Positions 1 through 5,545 of a DNA stretch of 8,089 nucleotides are shown piece after piece. Below the pieces are notes generated by a model that was not told the DNA's origin, did no database searches, and saw only the letters and a list, made by a program, of their open reading frames with translations. The position numbers and the translations under genes were made by a program. Location of the stretch: contig JAJRXL010000143.1 of assembly GCA_024276335.1 (NCBI GenBank), positions 1 through 8,089 of the forward strand, written 5' to 3'. How positions within the stretch are numbered: the first letter of the stretch is position 1; each line of letters begins with the position of its first letter. The stretch is from Bacteroidota bacterium (lineage in GTDB: Bacteria; Bacteroidota; Ignavibacteria; SZUA-365; JAADGX01).

Positions 1-1434
1 AAACCTGGTGAAAAAATTCCCGCCGACGGTGCGGTCGTTGAGGGAGAATCATCGGTGGATGAATCGATGCTTACGGGGGAATCGGTGCCGGTCATGAAGC
101 GAACCGGCGCGACAGTAATCGGCGGCGGGATCAACGGGGAGGGCTCCCTTGTTGTGGAGGTCAAGAAAACCGGGAAGGATTCATACATTTCCCAGGTCAT
201 CCAACTGGTCAAGGAAGCGCAGGAGAGTAAATCGAAAACACAGGATCTGGCGAATCGCGCGGCCCTTTGGTTGACTGTCATTGCCCTGGCGGGTGGGGCA
301 ATTACCATGCTGGTCTGGCTTCTTATCATGGATGCCGACTTCGCGTTTGCCCTGGAACGAACGGTGACCGTCATGGTCATCACTTGCCCGCACGCGCTCG
401 GATTGGCGGTTCCACTCGTGGTTGCGGTTTCCACGTCGATATCGGCCCGGAACGGTCTTCTGATCAGGAATCGCGTGGCTTTCGAGCAGGCACGCAATAT
501 CCAGGCGATAATTTTCGACAAAACGGGAACGCTGACACAGGGCAAGTTTGGAGTAACGGACGTTGTCCCACTTCGCAACACAAATGGAAAAGAACAACTG
601 GTGTTGTTTGCTGCCAGCGTGGAAGCGAATTCCGAACATCCGATCGCGAAAGGAATTGTGTCCGCCGCGCGTGAGACTCTCCCGGTCGATGAATTCCGGG
701 CGATTCCGGGCAAAGGGGCGGAAGGCAAGGTCCAGGGACGACACGTGATGATCGTGAGTCCCGGTTACTTGCGGGAGCAAGGGATCGCGTACGAAAACGA
801 TGAAATCCAACGGCTGTTTTCCGAGGGCAAGACAGTCGTGTTCGTGCTGGTTGAGAGAGAACTTGTCGGAGCTATTGCTCTTGCAGACATGATTCGACCG
901 GAATCACGTCGTGCGATTGCCCGCCTGAAGGAGATGGGAATTAAGAGTATCATGCTCACCGGTGACAACAAACAGGTTGCACGCTGGGTAAGCCGCGAAC
1001 TGGATTTGGACGATTACTTTGCCGAAGTATTGCCCCATGAAAAAGCACAAAAGGTGAAAGAGGTTCAGGCCCAGGGAATGGTGGTCGCGATGACGGGCGA
1101 TGGAGTCAATGATGCTCCGGCCCTGGCACAGGCTGATGTTGGTATTGCCATCGGGGCCGGCACCGACGTGGCTGTCGAAACTGCCGATATTGTCCTCGTG
1201 CGCAGTAATCCCCTCGATGTCGTCTCGGTCATCCACCTTGCCCAGGCAACCTACAAAAAAATGATCCAGAACCTCGTGTGGGCGACCGGGTACAACGCCG
1301 TGGCAATACCATTGGCCGCCGGCGTCTTGTACGGCGTTGGGATACTGCTTAGTCCCGCAATGGGAGCCGTCCTCATGTCGTTGAGCACGGTGATCGTGGC
1401 CATAAACGCAAAATTCCTGCGCGTTGTAAAATAG
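1..1434 (+). CDS. copB: CPH-type P1B heavy-metal (copper/silver) exporting ATPase, CopB-like; 5' end outside window
   Basis: This is the C-terminal 477 residues of an inner-membrane P-type ATPase that uses ATP to export copper or silver from the cytoplasm. The reading frame is open from base 1 and starts with in-frame family sequence (KPGEKIPADG), so the GTG at 55 is internal and the true start lies upstream. Counting codons from base 1, the actuator-domain TGES is at 25-28. Two membrane segments follow at about 86-110 and 116-148, the second with the metal-site CPH at 129-131. The phosphorylated Asp of DKTGT is at 173, the nucleotide-binding HP at 213-214, TGDN at 320-323 and GDGVND at 366-371. 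The last two membrane helices carry GYN (430-432) and MSLST (459-463). CPH instead of CPC, with these two terminal motifs, points to the P1B-3 (CopB) subgroup. Missing upstream are the N-terminus, often His-rich in CopB, and the first four helices. Cu(I), Cu(II) and Ag(I) cannot be told apart from this sequence. The copper-style genes downstream support the role. Confidence 0.93.
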   Translation, partial: KPGEKIPADGAVVEGESSVDESMLTGESVPVMKRTGATVIGGGINGEGSLVVEVKKTGKDSYISQVIQLVKEAQESKSKTQDLANRAALWLTVIALAGGAITMLVWLLIMDADFAFALERTVTVMVITCPHALGLAVPLVVAVSTSISARNGLLIRNRVAFEQARNIQAIIFDKTGTLTQGKFGVTDVVPLRNTNGKEQLVLFAASVEANSEHPIAKGIVSAARETLPVDEFRAIPGKGAEGKVQGRHVMIVSPGYLREQGIAYENDEIQRLFSEGKTVVFVLVERELVGAIALADMIRPESRRAIARLKEMGIKSIMLTGDNKQVARWVSRELDLDDYFAEVLPHEKAQKVKEVQAQGMVVAMTGDGVNDAPALAQADVGIAIGAGTDVAVETADIVLVRSNPLDVVSVIHLAQATYKKMIQNLVWATGYNAVAIPLAAGVLYGVGILLSPAMGAVLMSLSTVIVAINAKFLRVVK

Positions 1435-1685
1435 TATGCTCACGATCGGAAATATTTGGCCCCGCGTAGGGAAACGATTCCACACGGAACGTGGTTGTAA
1501 AGAGAACCGGTCCCCGGACGTTCTTGTCAGGGGTGCTTATAGATGAGCCCGTCACATTGAACCGACCGTGTTTGCGTACACGCTATGTTTGCCAATCGAA
1601 CGAGAAGTGAATATCAACCACTGAGCTTTTATGGTGCTTCAAACACGCGGGATCTTTCAAATGGGTAGTGACGGGCATTTACATA

Positions 1686-1713
1686 TTGTCAAGACGTATT
1701 CATCACTTATCAT
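1686..1713 (+). promoter_or_regulatory. Possible sigma70-type promoter for the lipoprotein gene
   Basis: TTGTCA (1686-1691) and TATCAT (1708-1713) each match the sigma70 -35 and -10 consensus at five of six positions with a 16-base spacer. Initiation would be near 1720, giving a leader of under 20 bases with the ribosome-binding site at 1724. Bacteroidota primary sigma factors often prefer TTTG/TAnnTTTG, so this is only a candidate. Confidence 0.33.
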
Positions 1714-1723
1714 TATTTCAAGG

Positions 1724-1730
1724 AAAGGAG
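1724..1730 (+). promoter_or_regulatory. Ribosome-binding site of the lipoprotein gene
   Basis: AAAGGAG lies 6 bases before the ATG at 1737. It is a strong Shine-Dalgarno match that fixes this start. Confidence 0.8.
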
Positions 1731-1736
1731 TAGTAC

Positions 1737-2186
1737 ATGCGTAAACTATCTATCCTGTTGTTTACGGGGATGCTCACACTGGTATTGCTGGCCGCGTGCA
1801 ATAACGAGGGAAACCAGGAAAAAGCCGAGCACAAGGCGGCAGTGACGAAGGACAGCGACGAAAATCACGTGCATGAAGGCGAGATGCATGAAGGCGAAAT
1901 GGAGGAACATGAAAACGGGATGCATGAAAGCGAAATGGAGGAGAATGAAGAGCATATGACGGGATCCGAATCCGTTCATGGCGATCAAGCCTGGGAGCGA
2001 AGCTCTCCCGTGAACGTTAAGGCGATCGATGAAAATGGTGACGGTTTCGTGTACCAGGACCAGATGGATTGGAACGTTATCGCCGATGAAGAAGGCCGGT
2101 GTCCCAAGTGCGGCATGCATCTGGAGAAAGTCTCAATAGCGGACGCGGAAAAGAACCTCAAGGAACACGGTTACGAAGTCAAATAA
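1737..2186 (+). CDS. Metal-binding lipoprotein: His/Glu/Met repeats, EF-hand-like loop, CPxCGM heavy-metal-binding domain
   Basis: A 149-residue envelope lipoprotein, probably a metal (copper) buffer or chaperone. Residues 1-20 are a signal peptide ending in the lipobox LAAC, with Cys21 as the lipidated residue. Residues 44-74 are packed with His, Glu and Met: HEGEM at 46-50 and again at 51-55, then HENGM and HESEM. Part of this forms a 12-residue tandem duplication. Residues 98-109 (DENGDGFVYQDQ) resemble an EF-hand calcium loop but have Gln at position 12. From Tyr106 the sequence follows the heavy-metal-binding domain seen in CusB/CzcB-type proteins. The second half, CPKCGM (122-127), is intact, but the usual first CPMHP is replaced by DQMDW. 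The start is set by a strong ribosome-binding site. It sits between a copper-type ATPase and a double-YHS protein, which supports metal handling. The exact metal, and whether it serves efflux or storage, is inference. Confidence 0.88.
   Translation: MRKLSILLFTGMLTLVLLAACNNEGNQEKAEHKAAVTKDSDENHVHEGEMHEGEMEEHENGMHESEMEENEEHMTGSESVHGDQAWERSSPVNVKAIDENGDGFVYQDQMDWNVIADEEGRCPKCGMHLEKVSIADAEKNLKEHGYEVK
1872..1958 (+). repeat. Tandem repeats encoding HExEM motifs in the lipoprotein
   Basis: A 15-base unit encoding HEGEM occurs at 1872-1886 and 1887-1901, differing by one synonymous base. Overlapping this, a 36-base unit starting at ATG 1884 is repeated at 1920-1955 with about 28 of 36 bases identical. 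The first copy encodes a 12-residue block beginning MHEGEMEE, the second one beginning MHESEMEE, and a further ATG follows at 1956. The repeats stay in frame and enrich His, Glu and Met, likely soft-metal ligands. Confidence 0.85.
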
Positions 2187-2315
2187 CTTTGATTAGAAAT
2201 TCAGGTATCAGGGATTGTCGCGCTCGCGACAAAACTGTACCTAACGCTTTTTTACTTTCGGGTAAAAAGTGATATCCATGCACGAAGTGTAACTTAAACC
2301 ATACAGGAGTGAACT
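2187..2315. promoter_or_regulatory. Short intergenic region with two inverted repeats (2215-2232 and 2247-2269)
   Basis: The first element, TTGTCGCGCTCGCGACAA (2215-2232), is a perfect 8-base inverted repeat around CT. The second pairs CTTTTTTAC (2247-2255) with GTAAAAAG (2262-2269) across a 6-base loop, with one unpaired T. Neither has the GC-stem plus immediate T-run of a standard terminator, although six T's (2248-2253) lie 15 bases beyond the first. They could be a regulator binding site, a weak or Rho-assisted terminator, or an mRNA processing or stability structure between the two metal-protein genes. Confidence 0.5.
2305..2309 (+). promoter_or_regulatory. Ribosome-binding site of the double-YHS gene
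   Basis: AGGAG lies 6 bases before the ATG at 2316 and supports that start. Confidence 0.75.
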
Positions 2316-2831
2316 ATGAAACAACTGATTTTTGCCCTCATGATCACCGTTGCTGCCAGCGGGATCGTGGTGGCACAGTCGAACGGCGGCGGTGATAATG
2401 CTACCACGGGCAAATCCAAGAAAACCCAGATGATCTGCCCGGTCACCGGTGAGAAAGCCAGCAAGAACTACTCGTACAAGTACAAAGGCGAGACGTACAA
2501 TTTTTGCTGTACCAAGTGCAAGGCAAAATTCATCAAGAACCCCGAAAAATACCTCAAGGATTCAAAGAAAGGACACGAGGGGCATAAACACAATGGAGAG
2601 ATGAAAGGACACGAAGGGCACAAGCACAATGGCGAAATGAAGATGAAATCGAAAGTTAAAGGGAAAGCGAGTGTGATGAACGTCGTCAATGCCAACTGCC
2701 CGATTTCCGGGAAAAAAGTGAAGGATGACGGTGGGACGTACGTGTACAAGGGAAAGACGTACGGCTTCTGCTGCCCCGGATGTATCGATAAATTCAAGGA
2801 AGATCCAGAGAAGTACATCAAGAAAATCTGA
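2316..2831 (+). CDS. Exported double-YHS-domain metal-binding protein with His/Met-rich linker
   Basis: A 171-residue protein probably exported to the periplasm to bind copper or a similar metal. A signal peptide covers residues 1-20, with likely cleavage after VVA and before Gln21. Two YHS (TRASH-like) domains follow. The first runs from Cys41 (CPVTGEK) through FCCTKC (63-68) to the NPEKY end near 79. The second runs from Cys128 (CPISGKK) through FCCPGC (151-156) to DPEKY near 167. The two copies align along their length and look like an internal duplication. The linker (86-109) is Lys-rich and carries two identical 12-residue units, KGHEGHKHNGEM, which add His and Met ligands. Proteins with YHS domains commonly neighbour copper ATPases, and this one follows a CopB-like exporter and a metal-binding lipoprotein. 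A terminator lies just downstream, so it is probably the last gene of the unit. Metal specificity is not shown by the sequence. Confidence 0.9.
   Translation: MKQLIFALMITVAASGIVVAQSNGGGDNATTGKSKKTQMICPVTGEKASKNYSYKYKGETYNFCCTKCKAKFIKNPEKYLKDSKKGHEGHKHNGEMKGHEGHKHNGEMKMKSKVKGKASVMNVVNANCPISGKKVKDDGGTYVYKGKTYGFCCPGCIDKFKEDPEKYIKKI
2568..2639 (+). repeat. Two-copy 36-base tandem repeat (KGHEGHKHNGEM)
   Basis: Units at 2568-2603 and 2604-2639 match at 31 of 36 bases. All five differences are at third codon positions and silent (gag/gaa, cat/cac, aaa/aag, gga/ggc, gag/gaa), so the 12-residue peptide is exactly repeated. It links the two YHS domains. Confidence 0.92.
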
Positions 2832-2858
2832 CGTGAAACACCGTAATTGTCCGATCAG

Positions 2859-2890
2859 CGGGTGCGGTTCATGCCGCGCCCGTTTTTTTT
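2859..2890 (+). terminator. Rho-independent terminator after the double-YHS gene
   Basis: A 9-base stem, CGGGTGCGG (2859-2867) with CCGCGCCCG (2874-2882), includes one G-U pair and closes a 6-base loop TTCATG. Eight T's follow directly (2883-2890). It starts 27 bases after the stop codon and closes the metal cluster. Confidence 0.92.
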
Positions 2891-3092
2891 CTTATTTCTG
2901 CTTGCACGATTTCTCCCCATCGATTATTTTCTCCTTGTCGTCATGTCTGCGTCTTCTTACGACACGAACCTATAACTGGTAGCTGAAGAGGGTCCTTCCC
3001 TCTTGCGATTGCGTTGTGCTGTTTCCGGTCGATTCCGTGCCAGACGGAAGCCCGTTGTTATTTATTGTACTCGAAACAGGAACGGAGGTATC
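2891..3092 (+). promoter_or_regulatory. Upstream region of the secreted protein, with a perfect hairpin at 2986-3004
   Basis: AAGAGGG (2986-2992) and CCCTCTT (2998-3004) form a perfect 7-base stem with loop TCCTT. It is about 90 bases before the start codon at 3093 and has no following T-run, so it is probably not a terminator. TATAAC at 2971-2976 could be a -10 box, although no good -35 is seen at the right distance. If it is, the hairpin would sit at the very 5' end of the mRNA and might stabilise it. Confidence 0.35.
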
Positions 3093-5306
3093 ATGCACAG
3101 GATCGTGTTTGTTGCGTTTGCTATTGTCGCCGTGTTCCTTTGCGTGGCTTCGTATTCCCAGACGAAAACCTGGGATGGGGGAGCCGGTTCGAGCAAATGG
3201 ACGGATGGAAACAACTGGAACCCTGACGGCGTGCCGGGGTCCACGGATGATGTCAACCTAACCAGCGGTACCTCCGCCTCGATTCTTCTCGATGGTACGG
3301 GGAACTGCCGGACGCTGAAAATCGCGAATGGGTACAGCCTGGAAATCAATGGAAGCGGGGCCAAGCTTACCGTAGCCGGGGATGGTGGAGCGGGCGTTGA
3401 CGTCGAAATTCAAAACCAGGGAACGATCAAGGCGCTGAACGGTTCCGGACCTCTCCTGGATTTTTCAAGCTCTTCCGATGAGTTCAAAATACTTGATGGA
3501 GGTCTCTATGTCCACGGGGCGGGAGCCTTTCCGGATGCAGGGACATTTTCGTTCTCGTCTGCCAGCACCGTTGAATACCGTACCGGTACCGGGTTCAAGA
3601 AGACAGTCACATACGGCCATCTTGTGTGTAATGGTGCCACACTTAATCCCGTATCCAGCTCACTTGACATTCGTGGTGATCTGAAGATTGAAGCTGGTGA
3701 ATTTCGAGGCACTACCTCTAATTCGCCTGTACATGACATCTCGGGTTCCATAGTTATTACCGGCGGGACGTTTACCGGTTCGAACGGATCGGGCAATCCA
3801 ACGTTTTCCATCGGCGGATCCTTGAGACAGACAGGCGGAACGTACAAGGCGACTTCCAGTTCCGGCTCTCCCACGCTCAAGTTCACGGGTACCGGCGACA
3901 TTGATCTTTCCGGAACCGTTACGAACTGGAAGCACAACGTGATCATCGACGGGAGCGTGACGCTGAAATCCGGCTTTACCGTGGCCTCCGGGCACACGCT
4001 GACCGTCAACAGCGGCAAAAGCCTTGGCGAGTCAGGGTCACAGACGCTGACGTTCAACGGAAGCACGCTGACGAATAACGGCACGATTGCCGTCAGCAAT
4101 GTGAAGTTCTCGGGGAGCGCCTCACAGACGCTGGCGGGATCCGGAAGCTTTTCCTCTTCCACCACTGTCACGATCAATAATGCCAGCGGCGTTTCGTTGG
4201 CGGGCGATATGTCCATTCTCGGCTCGCTCACCGTAACAAGCGGCAAATTCGATCTTAGCGGCCACGTTCTCACGTTTGGCACATCCGGCAGTTTGACCGA
4301 GTCTTCAACTGACCATGTCGTTGACAACTCCGGCAGCGAAGGCTACATCAGTGCGACCAGGACTTTGAACGCCCCCAGTTCCGAAAACGTGGCGGGTCTC
4401 GGTGCCGAGATCACGTCGAGCGCCAACCTGGGAAGCACCGAGGTAAGGAGGGGACACAAGCCGCAGTCGGGCGGAGGTTCTTCCGGCATCAAGCGATTCT
4501 ACGATATCTCACCCGCAAACAATACGGGGCTGAATGCAACCCTGAGGTTCTATTACTATGATGATGAAGTGAACGGCCAGAACGAGCAGCACTTCAGTCT
4601 CTTCCGTTCCACTGATGGAGGGAATTCCTGGTCGGATATGGGCGGGTCGGTTAATACATCCAGCAACTACATCGAGCTGACGGGTATCAATGCGTTTTCG
4701 CGCTGGACAGTCGCGGAAAGCGGTATGCTACCCGTGGAACTTACGAGCTTCACCGCGCTCCGTGCGGGCGATAAAGTTCTTCTGCGATGGAAGACCGCGA
4801 CCGAAGTGAATAATTATGGCTTCGATATTGAACGCTCCCTCGATTCCCGGGACTGGTCATGTATAGCATTTGTCCCGGGACACGGGACGATCAACACGCC
4901 GCAAACCTACAAATACACTGATTTTCCACCATCGCCAGTACTATCGCGCCCCGTGGTGTACTACCGGCTCAAGCAGATCGACCGCGACGGTACCGTCGAT
5001 TATTCGGAGGTCATAACGGTTGCGGATGCCGCCGTTGCTTCAGCACGTCCCGTGCTGCGTCAAAACTACCCGAATCCATTTTCCGCGGCGACCACGTTCG
5101 TGTTCACCTTGCCGGAGAACATGAACGTATCCCTGGAAGTATTCAACCCGCTGGGGAAGCGGTGCGTCACGATACTGCGGAACGCAAAACTTCGCGCAGG
5201 GCCGCACACGGTCTCGTTCATCAACTCGTCGCTTCGGCCCGGCGTGTACCTGCTTCGCATGCAGGCGGGAACAACAACGTGCACCCGGACCTTGCTCGTT
5301 CGGTAG
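3093..5306 (+). CDS. Large secreted/surface protein with T9SS type A C-terminal sorting domain
   Basis: A 737-residue exported protein of unknown role. The frame is open from TTG 3003, but ATG 3093 is preferred: CGGAGG lies 4 bases before it and a signal peptide follows directly (residues 1-22, hydrophobic 4-19, cleavage near SYS/Q). Residues 26-50 carry a WDGGAG...W...NNWNPDGVPG pattern common at the start of Bacteroidota surface proteins. About 60-460 is rich in Ser, Gly, Thr and Asn in short beta-strand-like stretches, including a threefold repeat, and suggests a beta-helix or stalk. The following segment, with NVAGLGAEITSS and RFYYYDDEVNG, is a type I recall from Ignavibacteria. Residues 545-651 are an LPVELTSF module, possibly Ig/Fn3-like, with RWKTATEVNNYGFDIERS and YYRLKQIDRDG. 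Residues 652-737 are the type A sorting signal (QNYPNPF, LPEN, GVYLLRM) that directs passage through the type IX system and surface attachment or release. No enzymatic motif was recognised. The upstream terminator separates it from the metal genes. Confidence 0.88.
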   Translation: MHRIVFVAFAIVAVFLCVASYSQTKTWDGGAGSSKWTDGNNWNPDGVPGSTDDVNLTSGTSASILLDGTGNCRTLKIANGYSLEINGSGAKLTVAGDGGAGVDVEIQNQGTIKALNGSGPLLDFSSSSDEFKILDGGLYVHGAGAFPDAGTFSFSSASTVEYRTGTGFKKTVTYGHLVCNGATLNPVSSSLDIRGDLKIEAGEFRGTTSNSPVHDISGSIVITGGTFTGSNGSGNPTFSIGGSLRQTGGTYKATSSSGSPTLKFTGTGDIDLSGTVTNWKHNVIIDGSVTLKSGFTVASGHTLTVNSGKSLGESGSQTLTFNGSTLTNNGTIAVSNVKFSGSASQTLAGSGSFSSSTTVTINNASGVSLAGDMSILGSLTVTSGKFDLSGHVLTFGTSGSLTESSTDHVVDNSGSEGYISATRTLNAPSSENVAGLGAEITSSANLGSTEVRRGHKPQSGGGSSGIKRFYDISPANNTGLNATLRFYYYDDEVNGQNEQHFSLFRSTDGGNSWSDMGGSVNTSSNYIELTGINAFSRWTVAESGMLPVELTSFTALRAGDKVLLRWKTATEVNNYGFDIERSLDSRDWSCIAFVPGHGTINTPQTYKYTDFPPSPVLSRPVVYYRLKQIDRDGTVDYSEVITVADAAVASARPVLRQNYPNPFSAATTFVFTLPENMNVSLEVFNPLGKRCVTILRNAKLRAGPHTVSFINSSLRPGVYLLRMQAGTTTCTRTLLVR
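3696..3890 (+). repeat. Three-copy degenerate repeat of about 22-24 residues in the secreted protein
   Basis: Successive blocks begin GEFRGTTSNSP, GGTFTGSNGSGNP and GGTYKATSSSGSP. Each is a G-x-[FY] turn, a Ser/Gly-rich stretch and then a hydrophobic strand (HDISGSIVIT, TFSIGGSLRQT, TLKFTG). The spacing suits one rung per repeat of a beta-solenoid. DNA identity between copies is low, so the duplication is old. Confidence 0.6.
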
Positions 5307-5545
5307 ATCCGTTTGGCGTATCTTTAAAATTATTCCTTCTCCTTGCGCTCGCGCATAGGGCGAAGTGTCTCGCTTTTCTGGAAAACTTTCCGACCACCGT
5401 TTTGTGGGTATTACATCGATTTTTCATCTTTCGCACGAGAGAATTTCATGATGTCGTCGCGCGGAAGATTGTATCTCGCGCCGGGCAAGTTCTATTTCTA
5501 ACCTTTTTATCATAGTTTATACCCGATTTCAAATACAAGGATGAG
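5307..5545. other. Non-coding region before the SbcD-like gene, with a bulged hairpin at 5459-5481
   Basis: No gene with a credible start was found in these 239 bases. Small inverted repeats occur, TGCGC/GCGCA (5344-5355) and GGAAA/TTTCC (5380-5391). A larger hairpin pairs GCGCG (5459-5463) with CGCGC (5477-5481), has a GA bulge, then AGAT (5466-5469) with ATCT (5473-5476) around a TGT loop. No T-run follows directly, so it is not a standard terminator for the gene upstream. AT-rich sequence from 5500 to 5535 probably contains the promoter for the downstream pair, but no clear boxes can be assigned. Confidence 0.4.

Larger units (their letters stand above)
1435..1736. other. Intergenic region between ATPase and lipoprotein
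   Basis: These 302 bases hold no convincing gene: in-frame stretches are short and lack ribosome-binding sites. Small inverted repeats are present, such as CGTGT/ACACG at 1567-1582 and an imperfect GAAC/GTTC hairpin near 1504-1523, but none is followed by a T-run, so no clear terminator for the ATPase is visible. TATGTTTG at 1584-1591 matches the Bacteroidota -7 box TAnnTTTG but lacks a partner TTTG at the right distance. The 3' end carries a better promoter candidate, listed separately. Confidence 0.5.

Noticed and set aside
55..57. GTG at 55 as the start of the P-type ATPase
   Set aside because: The frame is open back to base 1 and encodes conserved family sequence before the GTG. The protein from this start would lack its first helices and most of the actuator domain.
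1584..1591. TATGTTTG as a Bacteroidota-type -7 promoter box
   Set aside because: No TTTG lies about 19-21 bases upstream, and the next gene starts about 150 bases later. An 8-base match with free positions is weak by itself.
3003..3092. N-terminal extension of the secreted protein from TTG 3003
   Set aside because: It would place 30 Arg-rich residues before the signal peptide, and the TTG lies in a hairpin arm without a ribosome-binding site. ATG 3093 has CGGAGG just upstream and a signal peptide immediately after.
3506..4327. Long open frame on the - strand (273 codons) inside the secreted-protein gene
   Set aside because: It lies antisense to a well-supported gene with a signal peptide and sorting domain. 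Its Val/Pro/Leu-rich translation reflects the Ser/Gly/Thr codons on the other strand, and no family motif is visible.
5344..5355. TGCGCTCGCGCA resembling the core of the palindrome at 2215-2232
   Set aside because: Only a 9-base core is shared and the flanks differ. In GC-rich sequence this may be chance, so it is not reported as a repeated regulatory element.
5162..5515. Open frame overlapping the end of the secreted protein and the following gap
   Set aside because: Its first part is a frame-shadow of the T9SS domain, and the part in the gap has no start codon with a ribosome-binding site or any family signal.
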